Assembly (NCBI GenBank): GCA_022835595.1
Contig: BQUP01000001.1
Location: forward strand, 1,736,001 to 1,800,000
DNA: 64,000 nucleotides
Source of the DNA: Cystobasidium ongulense
Lineage: Eukaryota; Basidiomycota; Cystobasidiomycetes; Cystobasidiales; Cystobasidiaceae
Reading direction: 5' to 3'
How positions within the stretch are numbered: the stretch's first letter is position 1; each line of letters opens with the position of its first letter. Made by a program: the position numbers and the translations under genes. Below the pieces are notes generated by a model. That model ran no database searches. It worked only from the letters and a program-made list of their open reading frames with translations, and had not been told where the DNA came from. Below, one piece after another: positions 1-12,777 of the stretch.

Positions 1-3000
1 CCACAACTGCATATTCAGTAAAGTAGGAGCGCTTGCCTTCTTGCGGGCTGGTGCCTCGACCTAATTCATCAACAAGCACAAGTGCTTTCTGGGTTGCAGC
101 TAGAGCGGATATGATCATGCTGGTAAAGCAAAGCACAGACTTCAGCGTGTGAATATGTCAGCGAAAGACTTGTTTCATTCACTGACGACATGCTCTTCAT
201 TTCTAGTGCAAACGTTGATAGGTTTCCTTCAATAGAGTCATCGTTGGAGAGTCTGGTCAGGAGGGCATCATGCAGGCGGAATGAAGCATAGTCTGCTGGA
301 ACATATGAACCAATCTAAGCCGAAACAAGTCAGCTGTGCAACTCTTCATTCGGCATGCAAAAGAATGAGAATGTACCTGACCCATGATGACGAGCATGGC
401 AATTTGCTTGAGGAAGGTGGTCTTTCCTGACATGTTCGGCTGTGTCAACAAAGGTTGATTAGACTCCAGGCTATCTCAAAAGAGATTGCACGTACACCTG
501 TGAGTATTTGAAAGGTAGCGGCATCGGTAGCATATGTATCATTCGGGACAAAAGCGCCTTCGGTGAACTTGTAGCGTTCTGAATTGACGGCAAGCTACGT
601 TATGAGGTGTACTTACAAACAGAAAACAGCAAGGCGACTTACCTAGGACTGGATGCCTTCCATCTTTTATAGCCAGCGTATCGGTGAATTCGGGACGTAC
701 ATAGGATGAGGACGTAGATGCGACATGTGCGAAAGCAACTAGCATATCGAGCATAGCTATGACTTCGGAGCATCGATACAGAGCGGCGATATGAGGGCTG
801 ATCGATTGTAGGAGTTCATCCAGTACGCTAGAAATGGAAAGTACCCAGTTGAAGGGTTTGAAGACAGGAAGGCCCGTACACACGTTCTCACTCACTCGGA
901 AGATAATAGGAAGACTTCGTCTAAACTTTGCTTGATGCGTTGATTACGTTTAAGCTAAAGCGCAAGGAAAAAACAGTTCAATAGATTTCAGGAAGGCTTA
1001 AAGCCTGTAATGACATACCAAATCCACGCAAGTGAAAGCTATCTTCTTGCCACGCTTGCCCTATGCAGAGTATACCATATCAATTGCTTCCTTGAAGTCG
1101 TTTAGCGACAGCCTGACTTACCATCTTGCTGAACACACGAGGCAACTCGCCTCCTTTTTCTTCTAAGACACTTTCGTGCATAAGGAAGGTGAATCCACCG
1201 GAAGCAGAGTAAGCCAATTCGACATCTTCCAATTGACCTTCGTATTTTGACTGTAGATCTTTGAGTAGCTCATCTACATCGTTGATGTTCTCCTTGTATG
1301 TCTCTCGAGCTACATCGAGTAGACGTTTCCTTTCTGCTTTGATGGCGAAAACTCGGGACGTTCTTGCGGAAAGAGCGGTCTTGGTCATTGACTGTTGGAA
1401 AAAGGATGAGAAATGATTAGCCATAAATATCAAAATTCAAACGTCCTTTGGCGGATCCGACTTACTGATAAGACTTGTTCGTTCAGCGTATTGTTGATCT
1501 CTTCGTCAATCATTCCCAATCGTCCATCATCTAAAACCTTCCCAATGGTATTCAACATGGCACTCTGACAACCTCCATCATCCATTAGGCAGGTTTTAAT
1601 TGAAGGAATAGCTTTAATGAAAGCTCTCAACTGTAGCACAAGAGCCAATTTCCTTTCACTTTCTTTTGCAGGATCTAAATTCTTTCTGTTGTTATTTCTT
1701 TGTGCTGCATTTACTGATATTGCAGATTGAATACTACCTGTTATCTTATCTGCGTCTATACGCTCTAATCCCTTCAAAGCTCTTCTTACGTTCTTGAAAC
1801 GATCTTCTGAAGCCATGAACTCTGCTACTACGTCTAAGCGGGTTTCGATGAGCTTGGCATCAGTTGACGGAGATAGGATGTTGCTCCGTAGCTAGGAGAA
1901 GGTTCTTGCATGTCAGCAAGTACAATCTTGAGCCTATGGGATCCGTGCATTAGACTCACCAGTCTCGCAGCCATAGGGGTGTAGCAGTGATTAAGGAAGC
2001 CAAATAAGGTGTGCCTTCCTCTTTTGTCGAGAAGCTATAACAGAAGGAAAGGAGCAATGAAGGAGAAGTCAACGACCAGAATTGGATAGCACATTGTGAT
2101 TCGCGAGTTCCCTACATTCTCTACCAATTCGAGATTCTTTGCGGTCTCGGTATCGATAAGCATTGTACCTTCCAGAGGTAAATAGCGAATTTTCAAGCTT
2201 CTAGCTTGGAAAGTTCGACCTCGTGTTTCTAAGTGTTTGAAGAGAGCAGAAGCAGCTGAGAGAGCGTAGTATTTGTTCTTGATTGAATCCCTAGAAGATT
2301 TCGATTTACAAGTCAGTCTATGCTGCTGCTCTACCTGGAGAAGATCGCAGTAGACACAAGCAGATGTTCAAAACACACTCACATGGTCATCACAGTTTCT
2401 TCATCTTGAATGATCAGATCAGTACAAAAAGCTAATCCAGCTTCAGAATCAAAGAAACGTCTTGACATGCCGAAAACCTCTATTCCTTCGTTGACATTGG
2501 CAGCGCCACTTGAAGAAGCTCTTGAAGATCCCCTACTTGAAGAAACAGAAGGAGCTAAACTAGCTTCTCTAATTTTTTGCATTGATGATTTTCTACTTCC
2601 GAATGTTTGCTTTAGGTATAAAGTAAGCTGAGTTTCTTCAAATTTTTTACTTGAAGGATCTATACCTCCGGAGGCAGAGGTAAACTTGTTTCCTGGGTGA
2701 CCTGTATTTGGCATGAAGATGGTAGAAGGCCATCGGACCTGGAGAATCAAATACAGTGGAGAGAAAGAGGCGAAAGGGTTGAAAGGGTTGCATACAAATG
2801 TAAATGGAAGAAGAGCGTGCATCAGTATGTCGAAGTTCCTCGTCAATGAGCAAGAGAGAGGCTGACTGAAAGCGTATGAATAGTCTTGATATAAGTCTGA
2901 GAATCATTGAGTTGGGTGAGAATGCATGTAGCGGTAGAAGGTTGAAAAGCAGCGATTCCAACAGTTCTCATTCCTGTAGATCCTTTCGATTCCGTAATAC

Positions 3001-3418
3001 CAGTGATCCACTGTTCGTCACCATCTTGAATTTCGATATCTCTTCTAGCAATAGCAGCTGCCTCTTCATCATCATCATCATCCCCATTGAGAGTGGAGGG
3101 TGCGATACGATCGGTAACAGAAGACATTACAGACATTGCTCTTCTTCCATTTGGATCTATTGAAGTACTTCTACTCGTTGTAGAGACTGCAGTCGACAAT
3201 CTAGAAGCTTGTCGTTTCTTGTTGTTCCACTGGTATTGTTTGGATTTGGCGCGTTGCCATCGGTTATAAGAGGAAGTACCGCCCGTGAACTGAGTAGTGG
3301 AGCGAGAACGGGAGCGGCTGCCTGTACCTGTGCTTATTGACGTACTTGACGGAGTTGCGGAAATGGAACGCGCTCGGCTGGAGGTGGAGCGTCCGCCACC
3401 TCTTCGTTGGGCTGGCAT
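1..3418 (-). CDS. MSH4: MSH4, meiotic MutS homologue (3' end outside window)
   Basis: MutSgamma subunit that, with MSH5, stabilises recombination intermediates as meiotic crossovers. About 832 residues can be spliced from 13 exons (2867-3418, 2383-2738, 2116-2290, 1960-2034, 1466-1891, 1122-1391, 1019-1060, 896-954, 643-827, 496-578, 377-439, 187-314, 37-119). Residues 1-150 are Ser/Arg-rich and disordered. Then comes the MSH4-type motif NDSQTYIKT, a lever region (KNLELVEN, LFGFLNHCYTP), the Walker A GPNMSGKTTF across two exons, and Walker B VLVDELGRGTSPQEG near the left edge. The TSPQEG form and the lack of an N-terminal mismatch-binding domain favour MSH4 over MSH2/3/6. The start is the first ATG of the open frame. 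At position 36 the coding match ends at AG|GCAAGC, a possible GC-AG donor. The C-terminus lies beyond position 1. Confidence 0.9.
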
Positions 3419-4755
3419 GTTGGCCAGGTGGAGGGCGTGGAGCGAGGCTGGTGAGGTAAGAGAGATGCTCGAGGACAGTAGATGGAGCGGGAGTGATGGG
3501 TGGCTAGGTATACAGCTCCTGAAGACCCGTCAGAGAATCAGCTGGAAGGCTGGGGACCTTCGCTCAGAGTGTTATGCATTCAGATACGAATCGCTCCAGA
3601 GCATCTGCCGAGCCCGCTAGAGTGAACCTGACACGGTCGAGAAAGCTACGTGCTGATTGAGTCGAGCTGTCAGCCACGATAGTCTTGATGTAGGCTGTAT
3701 CGTCTGATGAAGGTGTGTTGGTGGGTTGTGTGTGGATTGTGTATAGGTGGAGAGGTGTGAGAAGAGAGGAAAGAGGGAACAAGAGCAAGAACAACAACAA
3801 GACCAGGCAGAGGGATGATTGTAGACCTGTTCTAGGCGGCTCTTAGTGCCAGTGCACTGTACATCAATGCTTCCCTTCTATTCTGCTGCAGCTTCTTCCA
3901 TCGGGTTATATACAAACAGTGGACACGCGTTGGGCGAGAAGGGAAGGGAAGCTTGCGTACAGGCAGAAAGGCACAGGAAGACATCTGCGCACATACAGGT
4001 CATGGAAGAGAAGCTGCACTGTGCTCTGTCTACTGCAAGATTGAAGATACGCGTCTTTGAGCGAAGTGAACAGCGTTCATCACGCTTCCACCAAGAGTAG
4101 CAGGAAGCTGCAAGGCGACAGAACAGATGTGAGATCTATACTAGATGACGCGTGTGCTGCTGCTGGCTTGCTACTGTCCTTCTTCTTCCACTTGATATGT
4201 CTCAGCTGGATCATTAATGCAGCAAGCAACTCACCAATACCACAAGCTGGGGTGACGCATACATCTTTATAACCCCACCACACCACCATTAACGAGAATG
4301 ATACACTTTCTCTCCATTCCTTGCCTTCCACTGGCGTCTTTCCATTGCCGGCCTGAAAAGGCAAGTGGTCCATTTAGACTGGCGCGCCATTCCACCCGGA
4401 TCCGGCGAGTGGAAAGCACAGGCAAGCAAGCCATCGTGGAGGGCTGCAACGATAGATAGGCCATGTGGTACTCTGCTGCGTGTACTCAACGTGCACATTA
4501 TTGCATATCTTGCCCGCCGTCTTCCTGGTTTGGCGCATCTGGGTCACCGCCACGCCACACCTGCAGCGCTACACTCTCGACCCATCCACAACATACACCA
4601 AGTGCCTGCCTTTCCCTCGTTGACTCTCCCCTGCACTCTATCTCCTGCCTGTGCATCGTACCTCCATCTGGCATTAGTGCACTCAGTGCTGCTTGAGACA
4701 GCGAGAGAAAGAGAAGAGACAACACTTTGACCAGGAACGAAGACACACCACAAGC
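3419..4755. other. divergent intergenic region, MSH4 / PKA regulatory subunit
   Basis: 1.3 kb separating two divergently transcribed genes, so it should hold both promoters and 5' leaders. Short open frames on both strands show no recognisable protein or splice logic. The one structural feature I see is a pair of GC-rich inverted arms at 4338-4351 and 4402-4416. No TATA box stands out. Confidence 0.6.
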
Positions 4756-6836
4756 ATGGCACTCTCACCCGTCTATGCAGCCATCCTGCAGGACCTCAAC
4801 AAGGCTGTAGCCCACGGCCAGCCTGAGGATGTCTTGCAGTTCTGTGCGAACTGGGTGAGTCGTCCGTCCATGCGCTATCGTGGCGTAGATGGAGCGAGCT
4901 ACGAGATAGTCATCTGCAAGGACTCTGCTGACCTACCATGAACGATATGCTACCGCGTCCAGTTCAACGCCAAACTCGAAGAACAGCGCATAGCAGGCCG
5001 CCTCTCCATCGCTCAAGCGGAGGGCGCAATGGGCATGGTGCCCATCTCGACCGCCTCGAGATCCAAGTCGCTTGCCCCGGCACCGACATCGTCTTCGTCG
5101 TCCTCGCACCCACTCCCACCTCAACTTCACTCCAGCCATCCTGCCATGAAGAAGAAGCACTCCCTCCCATCGCTTGCCGGACAGGGCTACACCTTCGGGT
5201 CAGGGCCCCCAGTGCCGGTCAATGGCAAGCAGGGATACTACGACGGTAGCCACCCCAGTCCCTTCTCTGAGCATCCACCATCGCTGTCCAGAGGAGGCCA
5301 CAGCAGCCATCGCGGTGCAGCTGGTCCTCCCCCTAGCATGTCAAACGCCGTTCCTTCAGGATCCCCTTCGACTGGAGGCATCATGTGGAATAGGCCTTTC
5401 CCAGCCATGCACGGTGGACCGGCAGATATCGACATGCAGCGTGAAGACGAAGAAGATGCTGCTGCTAGACACTCGGAAGGACGCGATAGACTTGGGGCCA
5501 TATCACCCTCCAGCCGAGGACCCGCGCCACCATCCTCTTCCAACCCCGGTGACAATGGCATTCCACAAGGTTACAATCTCGGTCGGCGCACATCAGTCTC
5601 GGCCGAGTCCATCGACCCCAGTAGTCTCTCCACCGCTCATTCCACACCCAAAGTCATCATTCCCAAAACACCATCCCAACGAGAACGTATCGAATCAAGT
5701 ACAGAAAAGAATCTCTTGTTCCGAAATTTAGATGAAGAGCAGCATAATGATGTTGTCAATGCCATGAAAGAAGTACAAGTCACTCAAGGAACAGAAGTCA
5801 TTGTCCAAGGTGCAGTTGGCGATTTCTTCTATGTCGTTGAAAGCGGTGATTTCCAGATTTGGGTCAAGCCACAGCAGTCTTCTGGAATGGTAATGAGCCC
5901 GACCATGCCTACTAGAGCTAGAAGCGTCTCTGTTGAACCCGAAGGGTCGATGAAGGAGGACATGCAAGCGACAACGACTACAGAAGACGGAACTACAGCA
6001 CGAGCAGACGGGTCAAAATTAGTAGCAACCATAACATCAGGAGGTTCATTCGGTGAATTAGCCTTAATGTACAATGCACCTCGAGCAGCAACAGTCGTCT
6101 GCTCATCCGAAAAAGCAACTTTATGGGCATTAGACAGAGTCACGTTCAGAACAATCTTGATGGAGCATACAAGCAAGAAAAGAAGAATGTATGAACTCTT
6201 CTTGTCCGAAGTACCTATTTTGATTTCATTAGAATCTCACGAAAGAAGCAAAATTGCAGATGCGCTAGAAGAAAGATTATATGAAGAAGGTGAAGACGTT
6301 GTCCGAGAAGGTGAACTGGGTAAAAACTTTTATATCATCGAATCTGGTAAAGCGGAAGTCTTGAAGAGGAAGGAAGGTGGTAAACAGGAAAGAGTCGGTA
6401 CTCTTACCAAAGGTGACTATTTTGGAGGTGAGTTGTCTACTTGTGTCTCGGTATTTGCAGACATTCCGTCTTGATTCGAGTGTTGACCTTCTCTTTCTTT
6501 GCTTGTCTAGAACTCGCCCTCCTCAATTCTGCACCAAGAGCAGCTACAGTCCGAGCCGTATCAGGTCGACTTCGAGTTGCGACACTGGGCGAGAAAGCAT
6601 TCACTCGTTTATTAGGACCGGTGGTCGAGATCCTGACAAGGAGTGCAGTCACCAAATATGGAGCTTCTTCTGTCGCTTCCGGAGAGAATCAGCGAGGTGG
6701 TAATGTGTCGAATGGGAAAGAGTACAGCAATAACAGCGCTGCTGCTTCTAATGCTGCTAGACATGAGAGGGAGAGAAGTGGAGCTTCGACACCTACTGTC
6801 GCTGCTGGAAGACATAGAGATGATGAAAGGGAGTGA
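4756..6836 (+). CDS. BCY1: cAMP-dependent protein kinase regulatory subunit
   Basis: Binds and inhibits the PKA catalytic subunit until cAMP occupies its two sites. Exons 4756-4854, 4963-6427 and 6511-6836 join in frame to 629 aa. Residues 1-35 form the docking/dimerisation segment (VYAAILQDLNKAVAHGQPEDV). A long Ser/Pro-rich linker follows, then the inhibitory site RRTSV at residues 241-245, whose Ser is a potential autophosphorylation site. Two cyclic-nucleotide domains follow, with phosphate-binding cassettes FGELALMYNAPRAATV and FGELALLNSAPRAATV; the second is restored exactly by splicing the 83-nt intron. Both keep the Glu and Arg that contact cAMP. The Ser/Asn/Arg-rich tail after the second domain (about 60 residues) and the roughly 200-residue linker make it longer than the 416-aa yeast Bcy1. 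The ATG chosen gives the docking helix directly. Confidence 0.95.
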
Positions 6837-7753
6837 GAAAGCCGTCTCCTCTCTTCTCTCTCCTTAATTACCCGACCCAACTCATTATGCAAGATGAATA
6901 CAAAATATGTCGCAAGCTCTTGTTTTACCAATGCAAAACTACACTATGATCAAAAATCTGTCCTATCCTTATGAAGAGTATCGAGCAGCTCAAGCCCTAC
7001 ATCTCCTTTTCCACCAGCCCTGCTCAGTCCACGCCATCTTCACCCTTTCAGTCCCAGTCTCCGCAGTCCCCTCAGTTCTCTCAGTCTCCTATTATCGTGT
7101 CTTTGTTTCCGTCTTGGTGGTATTCAATATCCTATGTCCCCTTATCTCGCACTACTGCGTCGCGGGCCACGGTGTAAGACTTGCTTCTAAAGGACATGAG
7201 GTATATGATACCCTTGCTTGTTGTGTGTTGATTATTTCTGATGATCAATTAGAGAATGGAGGAGTAGAGTGGATAATACAAACTAGTCTACCTGAACATC
7301 GCTCTGTCAAGCTCATGCGGTCCGTTGCGTGCTGTCCGGATTACTTGCTCGACTTGTTCGTGCCTCTGAAGCGTGCGCCTCGTGCATCATCATCTTGCTT
7401 GACCTTGCACTATTCACACGATACTCGACTTCGCTTTCAAGGGCGATCCAAGTGGTCCTCCCAGGTGCACCAGAGCAGCAGCAGTTGTTCATCGAGGTAC
7501 TGGAGAATCCGACCACGCTTGCTCGTCTGCTGCGTCGTCTGGCTTGTCTGGCTCTCCTCATAACACGTCTGCGCGCTCAGGACCGACGACGACCGCACTG
7601 CAGCCAGCCCAACGACAAGCAGCTCTGCTTGACCTCGCACGGCCGTCAAGATAGCACTGGAGTCTAGCTGTCGCGCAAGGAAGAAGCTCGAGGTCCTGTA
7701 AGAGTCGCTGCTCGTCCTCTCGGCGGGAGCGAACGTACTCTGCATACTGCGAG
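6837..7753. other. intergenic region upstream of striatin gene
   Basis: 917 bp between two same-strand genes, holding the 3' end of the PKA gene and the striatin promoter and leader. It contains a 218-codon open frame (6907-7563) with no recognisable motif, and pyrimidine-rich stretches near 7000-7150. I see no RNA gene or repeat. Confidence 0.5.
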
Positions 7754-10700
7754 ATGCTACCGTGGACTCCGCCAGCCTCGCTGTCGATGCAACAGCAGCA
7801 GCAGCAGCAGCAAGGCCAGAATCAACAAGGCGCCCAACCGAACGAATTGCATTCTATCGGCATGCAGCATCAACAGCAGGGCGGCATGCACTTTGGAGGC
7901 CAACAGCAGCAGCAGCAGCAGCATCCACAGCAACAGCAACAGCAGCAATCGCAACAACAACAGCAGCAGCAGGCTAACGACGTCAATGCATCCAACCAAC
8001 AAGGACAACAACCGCCGCTGATGCTCTCTCAAGTCTTGCACTACCTGCAGACGGAGTGGAGGCGGTATGAACGCGAACGCAACGAATGGGAGATTGAGAG
8101 GGGCGAGATGCGGGTGTGTTTTCGTACTCATCTGCTTCATACCGTCTATCGCATCTGTTGCTGATCTCCATGCCGTGCCTTTCGCTCCCTGGTTTCATAG
8201 GCCCGCATCGCTCTGCTCGAGGGTACGCGAAAAGGCACCGAGAACCTAAAGAGTGATCTACAACTTCGCGTCAAGATGTTAGAATATGCACTGCGGGTAG
8301 AACGGAATAAAAATGCAGCAACTGCGAATCAACAAAATGCATTGATCAAGGAGAAGGATGCCCAGGCGGCGCAAAAGGTTGCAGATGATAAAGAAAGAGA
8401 AAGAGAGGGTAAAGAAGGCTCTGAATCGTCAAAGGATGGTAGCAAGAAGGATGGCACTGAAGAGAAGGAGAAAGAAAAACCGTCTGCTATACCTAGTGAC
8501 AAGAAGAAGCTCATCAAAGAACAAAGCGGTGCGGATAATACTGCATCAGGTAGAGCGAGCCCTGCTCTTGCAGCAGCTCCAGAAGACGGTGCGGCTGCTA
8601 TGTCAGGTGAGACGACTTATTCAGATATGCATTGATGTTTGCGCTGACTGATACATGCCCGCTGTAGTTCCTGATGTCATCGTTTCGACCGCAAGCCAAC
8701 CTTCATCTGCCACAAGCGCACATCCTCCAGCGCAAACCCAACAAGGGGTGCAGAGAGTTGCGTCGACAGCATCGATGGCGTCGTTGCCCAACGGCCAAGC
8801 TAGTAGTATGGGAGCGGCTCCTGGAAGCACCATGAATCTCGGACCGCTGTCCTGGAATCCGTCGCTTGGGAGGGATCCTCGAAGTCGAGCAAAGAGTCGA
8901 GAGTATCTCAAGCAGTGAGTCGTCAAACGGCCTTCATGTTTATTTTGCCTATTTGATGCTGATCCTGTCCGCTTTACTCTCGCGTAGGTGTCTTCAAGAA
9001 ATCAATTACCTCACAAGCGCAACTGCAATCAACCCTCTTCCAGATAAAACACCTGCAGGTCTACCCAGGCCAAGAAAGCACATGATCGATATGCCAATCC
9101 AAGTACCTCCACAAGCATCTACAGCATTAAGTACACAGGGCGACTCTCTCCTTCCTGGGTCTCTACCTCAACAGCAGTCTAGTGGAGGTAATACCGTCAT
9201 TCCTCTTGCTCAAACAGCAGGTGCAGCACTACCACCAGCGATAGGTACAGTGTCACAACTCAACGTTACCAACGCAACTTCAGAAGGGTTTTCGGCACCT
9301 GTTCAGTCGGAGATCGCTGGGAGTAATCCTTCATCCAACAATACCGACAACAATGCCATTCAAGCAGCTAGCACTGTAAACGGGCAATGGCAAGCTGCAG
9401 ATTCTCTACCTGCATCGGACATTGCAAACCCTCGAACAGCAGCAGATGTGTTTTCGGCCACACCGGAGAACGAAGAGGGAGCAGAATCGGCAACTATGAC
9501 TCCAGATGCTGCTGCTCGTCTAACGGCCATCTTCAGGCCTGAGTCCAGCGAAGATTGGAAGAAAGCCATACAAAAGGCAGGTCAACAGCAACAGCAAGGA
9601 AATATCAATGCTAGCTCAGACGGCGGCAGTGCGGGACAGACTTTGAGTATGAAGGAGGCACAGGCTCAGTATGGTCAGGATAAAGACGTATCGGCTTCTG
9701 CAACCAATGGAGTATCTGCAAGAGGTAGAAGTGACACGGTACAGAGTGCAGCGATTGCTCCAGTAGCTGCGATGGCTGGAAATGATAGCGACAAGGACCA
9801 TAAAGTGTGGAAGCCGCGAAGAACGCTGAGAGCGTAAGCGTCTTGTTCTCTTTCTTTGCTCTAACGCACGAACTATGGTCTTAGCCTTGAGACAATTTGG
9901 CTGACCTTATTTCATACTCCTCCAGTCACCTTGATGCTGCTCGCTGTATCGCTTTCGACAGAAACGAAAGGTCAGAAGACGTTTCTTTAGCGAGCGGTGG
10001 AGACGATTGCACTGTCAAGCTCTGGCGTCTGCCTTTGCATAGCCTGACAGCGACGTGAGTTCAGCTGCTAGACCTACCTTAGTTTCCCCATGGCTGATTA
10101 CTTGCGTTGTTGCAGAAATCGCTCGCAGCATCTGCCTGACTCGGAACCCGCTGTCACATATCGTGGACACACTGGACCAGTGACTTCCCTTTGCCTTACA
10201 TCTTCGACGGGTACCAATAGAATTTACTCTTCTTCGCTGGATTCGACAATCTTGGGATGGCAGATGCCACCTCGAGACAGAGATACTTATGCTCCCTTCG
10301 ATTCGAACCTCAATGTCACTCGGCTTGAAGGACATACGGATGGAGTTTGGGACGTCTGCTTGATCGCGACAGCAGGTCCAAGCAATTCGCACAATGTACT
10401 TTCATCTGGCGCGGATGTCAATAAGGAAATCTTAGCTTCCGCAAGTGCCGATGGAACGGTGAAGATCTGGGACGTTTCGCCACAGGGAGATGACTCCAGG
10501 GCAGCTTCTGGTGGAGCTCTCAAGCTTTCATGGACCGCTGCGGGAACCGAAGGCTCTGAAGATAATGCTTCCAAGCCTATTCCAACGAGCTTGGCTTTGT
10601 GTCAGACGGACATGACAAAATTGGCGGTCGCATATCAGGATGGCGTCATACGCATTTTCGATACCGAGACGGGCAAATTGGTGCTTTCTTTGCCAGCGGT

Positions 10701-11141
10701 AGAAAATTCAGCTGGAGAAGCTACTCAGATAAATAGAATAGTATCACATCCGACCCTGCCGATGCTCATCACTGCCAATGAGGACAATTATATCAGGTTA
10801 TTCGATCTCAAAAGTGGTAAGCTGAGATGTGGACAATCTATTACGTCCTGAAACTGACACACTTGTTCCGTGCAACAGGTACTTGCACACACTCGCTTGT
10901 CGGCCACACCGATGCTGTCACATCGCTCGATGTAGATCCTTCCGGTCTCACAATAGCATCCGCCTCGCACGACTGCACCGTTCGTTTCTGGGATCTGCTC
11001 CAGACGCGGTCATGCATACAAGAAGTCGCCAATTCACACAGAACAAAAGGAGATGAAGGTGTCCTTGATGTCAAGTACCATCCTACTCTTCCTTTCGTGG
11101 CGAGTTCAGGCGCCGACGGCGGAGTTCGTGTATATGGGTAG
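7754..11141 (+). CDS. striatin, STRIPAK scaffold (WD40)
   Basis: Scaffold of the striatin-interacting phosphatase and kinase complex, which holds PP2A and GCK-type kinases and in fungi controls hyphal fusion and sexual development. Seven exons (7754-8113, 8201-8606, 8668-8914, 8988-9833, 9926-10054, 10116-10816, 10879-11141) join in frame to 983 aa. Residues 10-80 are glutamine tracts from CAG/CAA repeats. The signature striatin helix HYLQTEWRRYERERNEWEIE precedes residue 120 and continues as the coiled coil ARIALLEG in exon 2. The next block (SREYLKQCLQEINYLTS) is also family-typical. A disordered middle carries more Q runs. From about residue 620 there are WD40 repeats (GGDDCTVKLW, SASADGTVKIWD, SASHDCTVRFWD). 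The protein ends right after the last blade, as in the family. Confidence 0.95.
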
Positions 11142-11456
11142 TGAAGCAATAGCCTCACTAGATAGCACAAGCTTCTTTACTGCAACCCAAAAAGTAAGGT
11201 ATTAGTGGTCGGAGAGCAACTCGCTATAAGCCTAGACTGCTGTATTGCATACCCTTTTCATCCTCAAAGACATGCTATTAGAAGTAGACTAGCTTTAACC
11301 TACACCTCGAAGTCAGCTTGCAGCAGTAATCAGAATGTCACGACCACGAACAGCAATGTACTACTCGCACAATGAATGCGCGACGGTGCATCTGGATTTT
11401 TTGCTTGTTGCTCCTTGCCTTTCTTCCACCACACACTTCGGTTCAAGAGCAGCAGG
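11142..11456. other. short intergenic region
   Basis: 315 bp between the striatin stop and the likely MET8 start. I see no additional gene, repeat or obvious core promoter element. Confidence 0.5.
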
Positions 11457-12777
11457 ATGGAAGCCTCAACGTCTACCTCGCTTTACACAGGAAACAACAG
11501 CATAGCCAAAAGCACGACATGGCCAGAGAGTGAGTCCACCGCTCACTCGCAGACCTTGAGTAGACTGGCTGATTGTTGGCTTTCTGCTCTTTGTGTCCGC
11601 GATCACGTCTCGACTGGAATCGTATCCAATCTTCTCCCTGCTATATCGATGTCATATTCCATGATGCTCTAATTTGTATTGGATGCTCTTCTTCCATCGT
11701 CTGGACGCTCTTCTATAATCTTCTACGTGTCCTATCGGAATTCCTTCGGCAATCAGTCCAGACAGGCGCTTCACTCTTACTAGCATGGCAGCTGAAGAAT
11801 CGAAAAGTGCTCATCGTCGGAGGAGGCAACGTAGCCGCTGATAGATTGAGATCTGTCCTTCCTACCGATGCAAAAGTAACTCTTGTATGTCCTGAGGATG
11901 GCATGGGCGAGGAAGTCAGCTTTCGCGTCAAGGAAGAAGGTTCCAAATGGAATATCGAGTGGCGCAATCGCAATTTTGAGGATTCTGACATAGAAGAACA
12001 GGTAGACTACTCTGTTTTGACTACCATACATGTTTAGCCTATGCTGACATTTCTTTCTAGCATTGGGATATGGTCCTCACAGCTCTCGATGATCCTGAGC
12101 TCAGCAAACACATATACCAGCTTGCAAAGAAACAGAGGATGAACATCAACGTGGCCGATGTACCGCCACTGTGCGATTTCTACTTTGGAAGTGTGATAAG
12201 AAGGGGCCCCTTACAAGTCATGATTTCTACAAATGGCAAAGGCCCGCGCCTAGCAAACCGAGTCAGACGTCAAATTGAAGCTGGCCTACCAGATAACGTA
12301 GGCGAAGCTATTGAAAACATTGGCGAGCTTAGAAAGCAGCTGCGCAAGAAGGCTTCAGGAAGCGAAGCAGCGACAGTCAAGAGAAGAATGGAATGGATGG
12401 TTCGAGTTACCGACAGCTGGACTCTTGACGAACTGGCTGTAATGACGCCAGAACAGCAAGAGGCTATTCTTTCAGGCTGGGAAGATAACTATGCGCGGTC
12501 TTTTTCGGGCAGTGCGAGTACTTTTACTAAACTGGCACACAGAGCGTTGTGTCCTTATTGGATCGCTCAGCTCGTCAATCCGCTTTTCTGGTGGCACGGT
12601 GGTCAAATAGATACCGAAACCTTAGAGACACGGCGTCAGGCATGTCCAGTCTATAAGTCAAAGTCAGCTGTCGGCCCAAGCACTACTCAGACCTGGCTGG
12701 CTACTGGTGGAGGCGTCTTGCTTGGTGCAGCCGGACTTTTTGCTGCCCAACAGCTACGGAAGCGTCTCCTCAAATGA
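11457..12777 (+). CDS. MET8: siroheme synthase Met8 (precorrin-2 dehydrogenase / ferrochelatase)
   Basis: Makes siroheme, the cofactor of sulfite and nitrite reductases, by NAD-dependent oxidation of precorrin-2 and insertion of iron. Exons 11457-11529, 11757-12001 and 12061-12777 give 344 aa. The Rossmann motif KVLIVGGGNVAADR follows GASLLLAWQ, which is how fungal Met8 proteins begin. The block NVADVPPLCDFYFGS contains the conserved acidic residue thought to serve both activities. There is no uroporphyrinogen methyltransferase domain, as in yeast. The last about 30 residues are a glycine/alanine-rich hydrophobic helix closed by RKRLLK, which looks like a tail anchor. The first exon and the 227-nt first intron are the weakest part of the model; the start could lie elsewhere, but the GASLLLAW exon is sound. 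Confidence 0.9.

Noticed and set aside
3846-4768. Several short overlapping open frames upstream of the PKA gene
   Set aside because: All are short, occur on both strands and lack motifs; the region is a divergent promoter.
6907-7563. 218-codon plus-strand open frame upstream of striatin
   Set aside because: Composition and lack of any domain or conserved-looking splice sites fit a pyrimidine-rich promoter or leader; a competing frame on the opposite strand is equally open.
7757-8140. Leucine-rich antisense frame opposite the striatin glutamine tract
   Set aside because: It is the complement of CAG/CAA repeats and not an independent gene.
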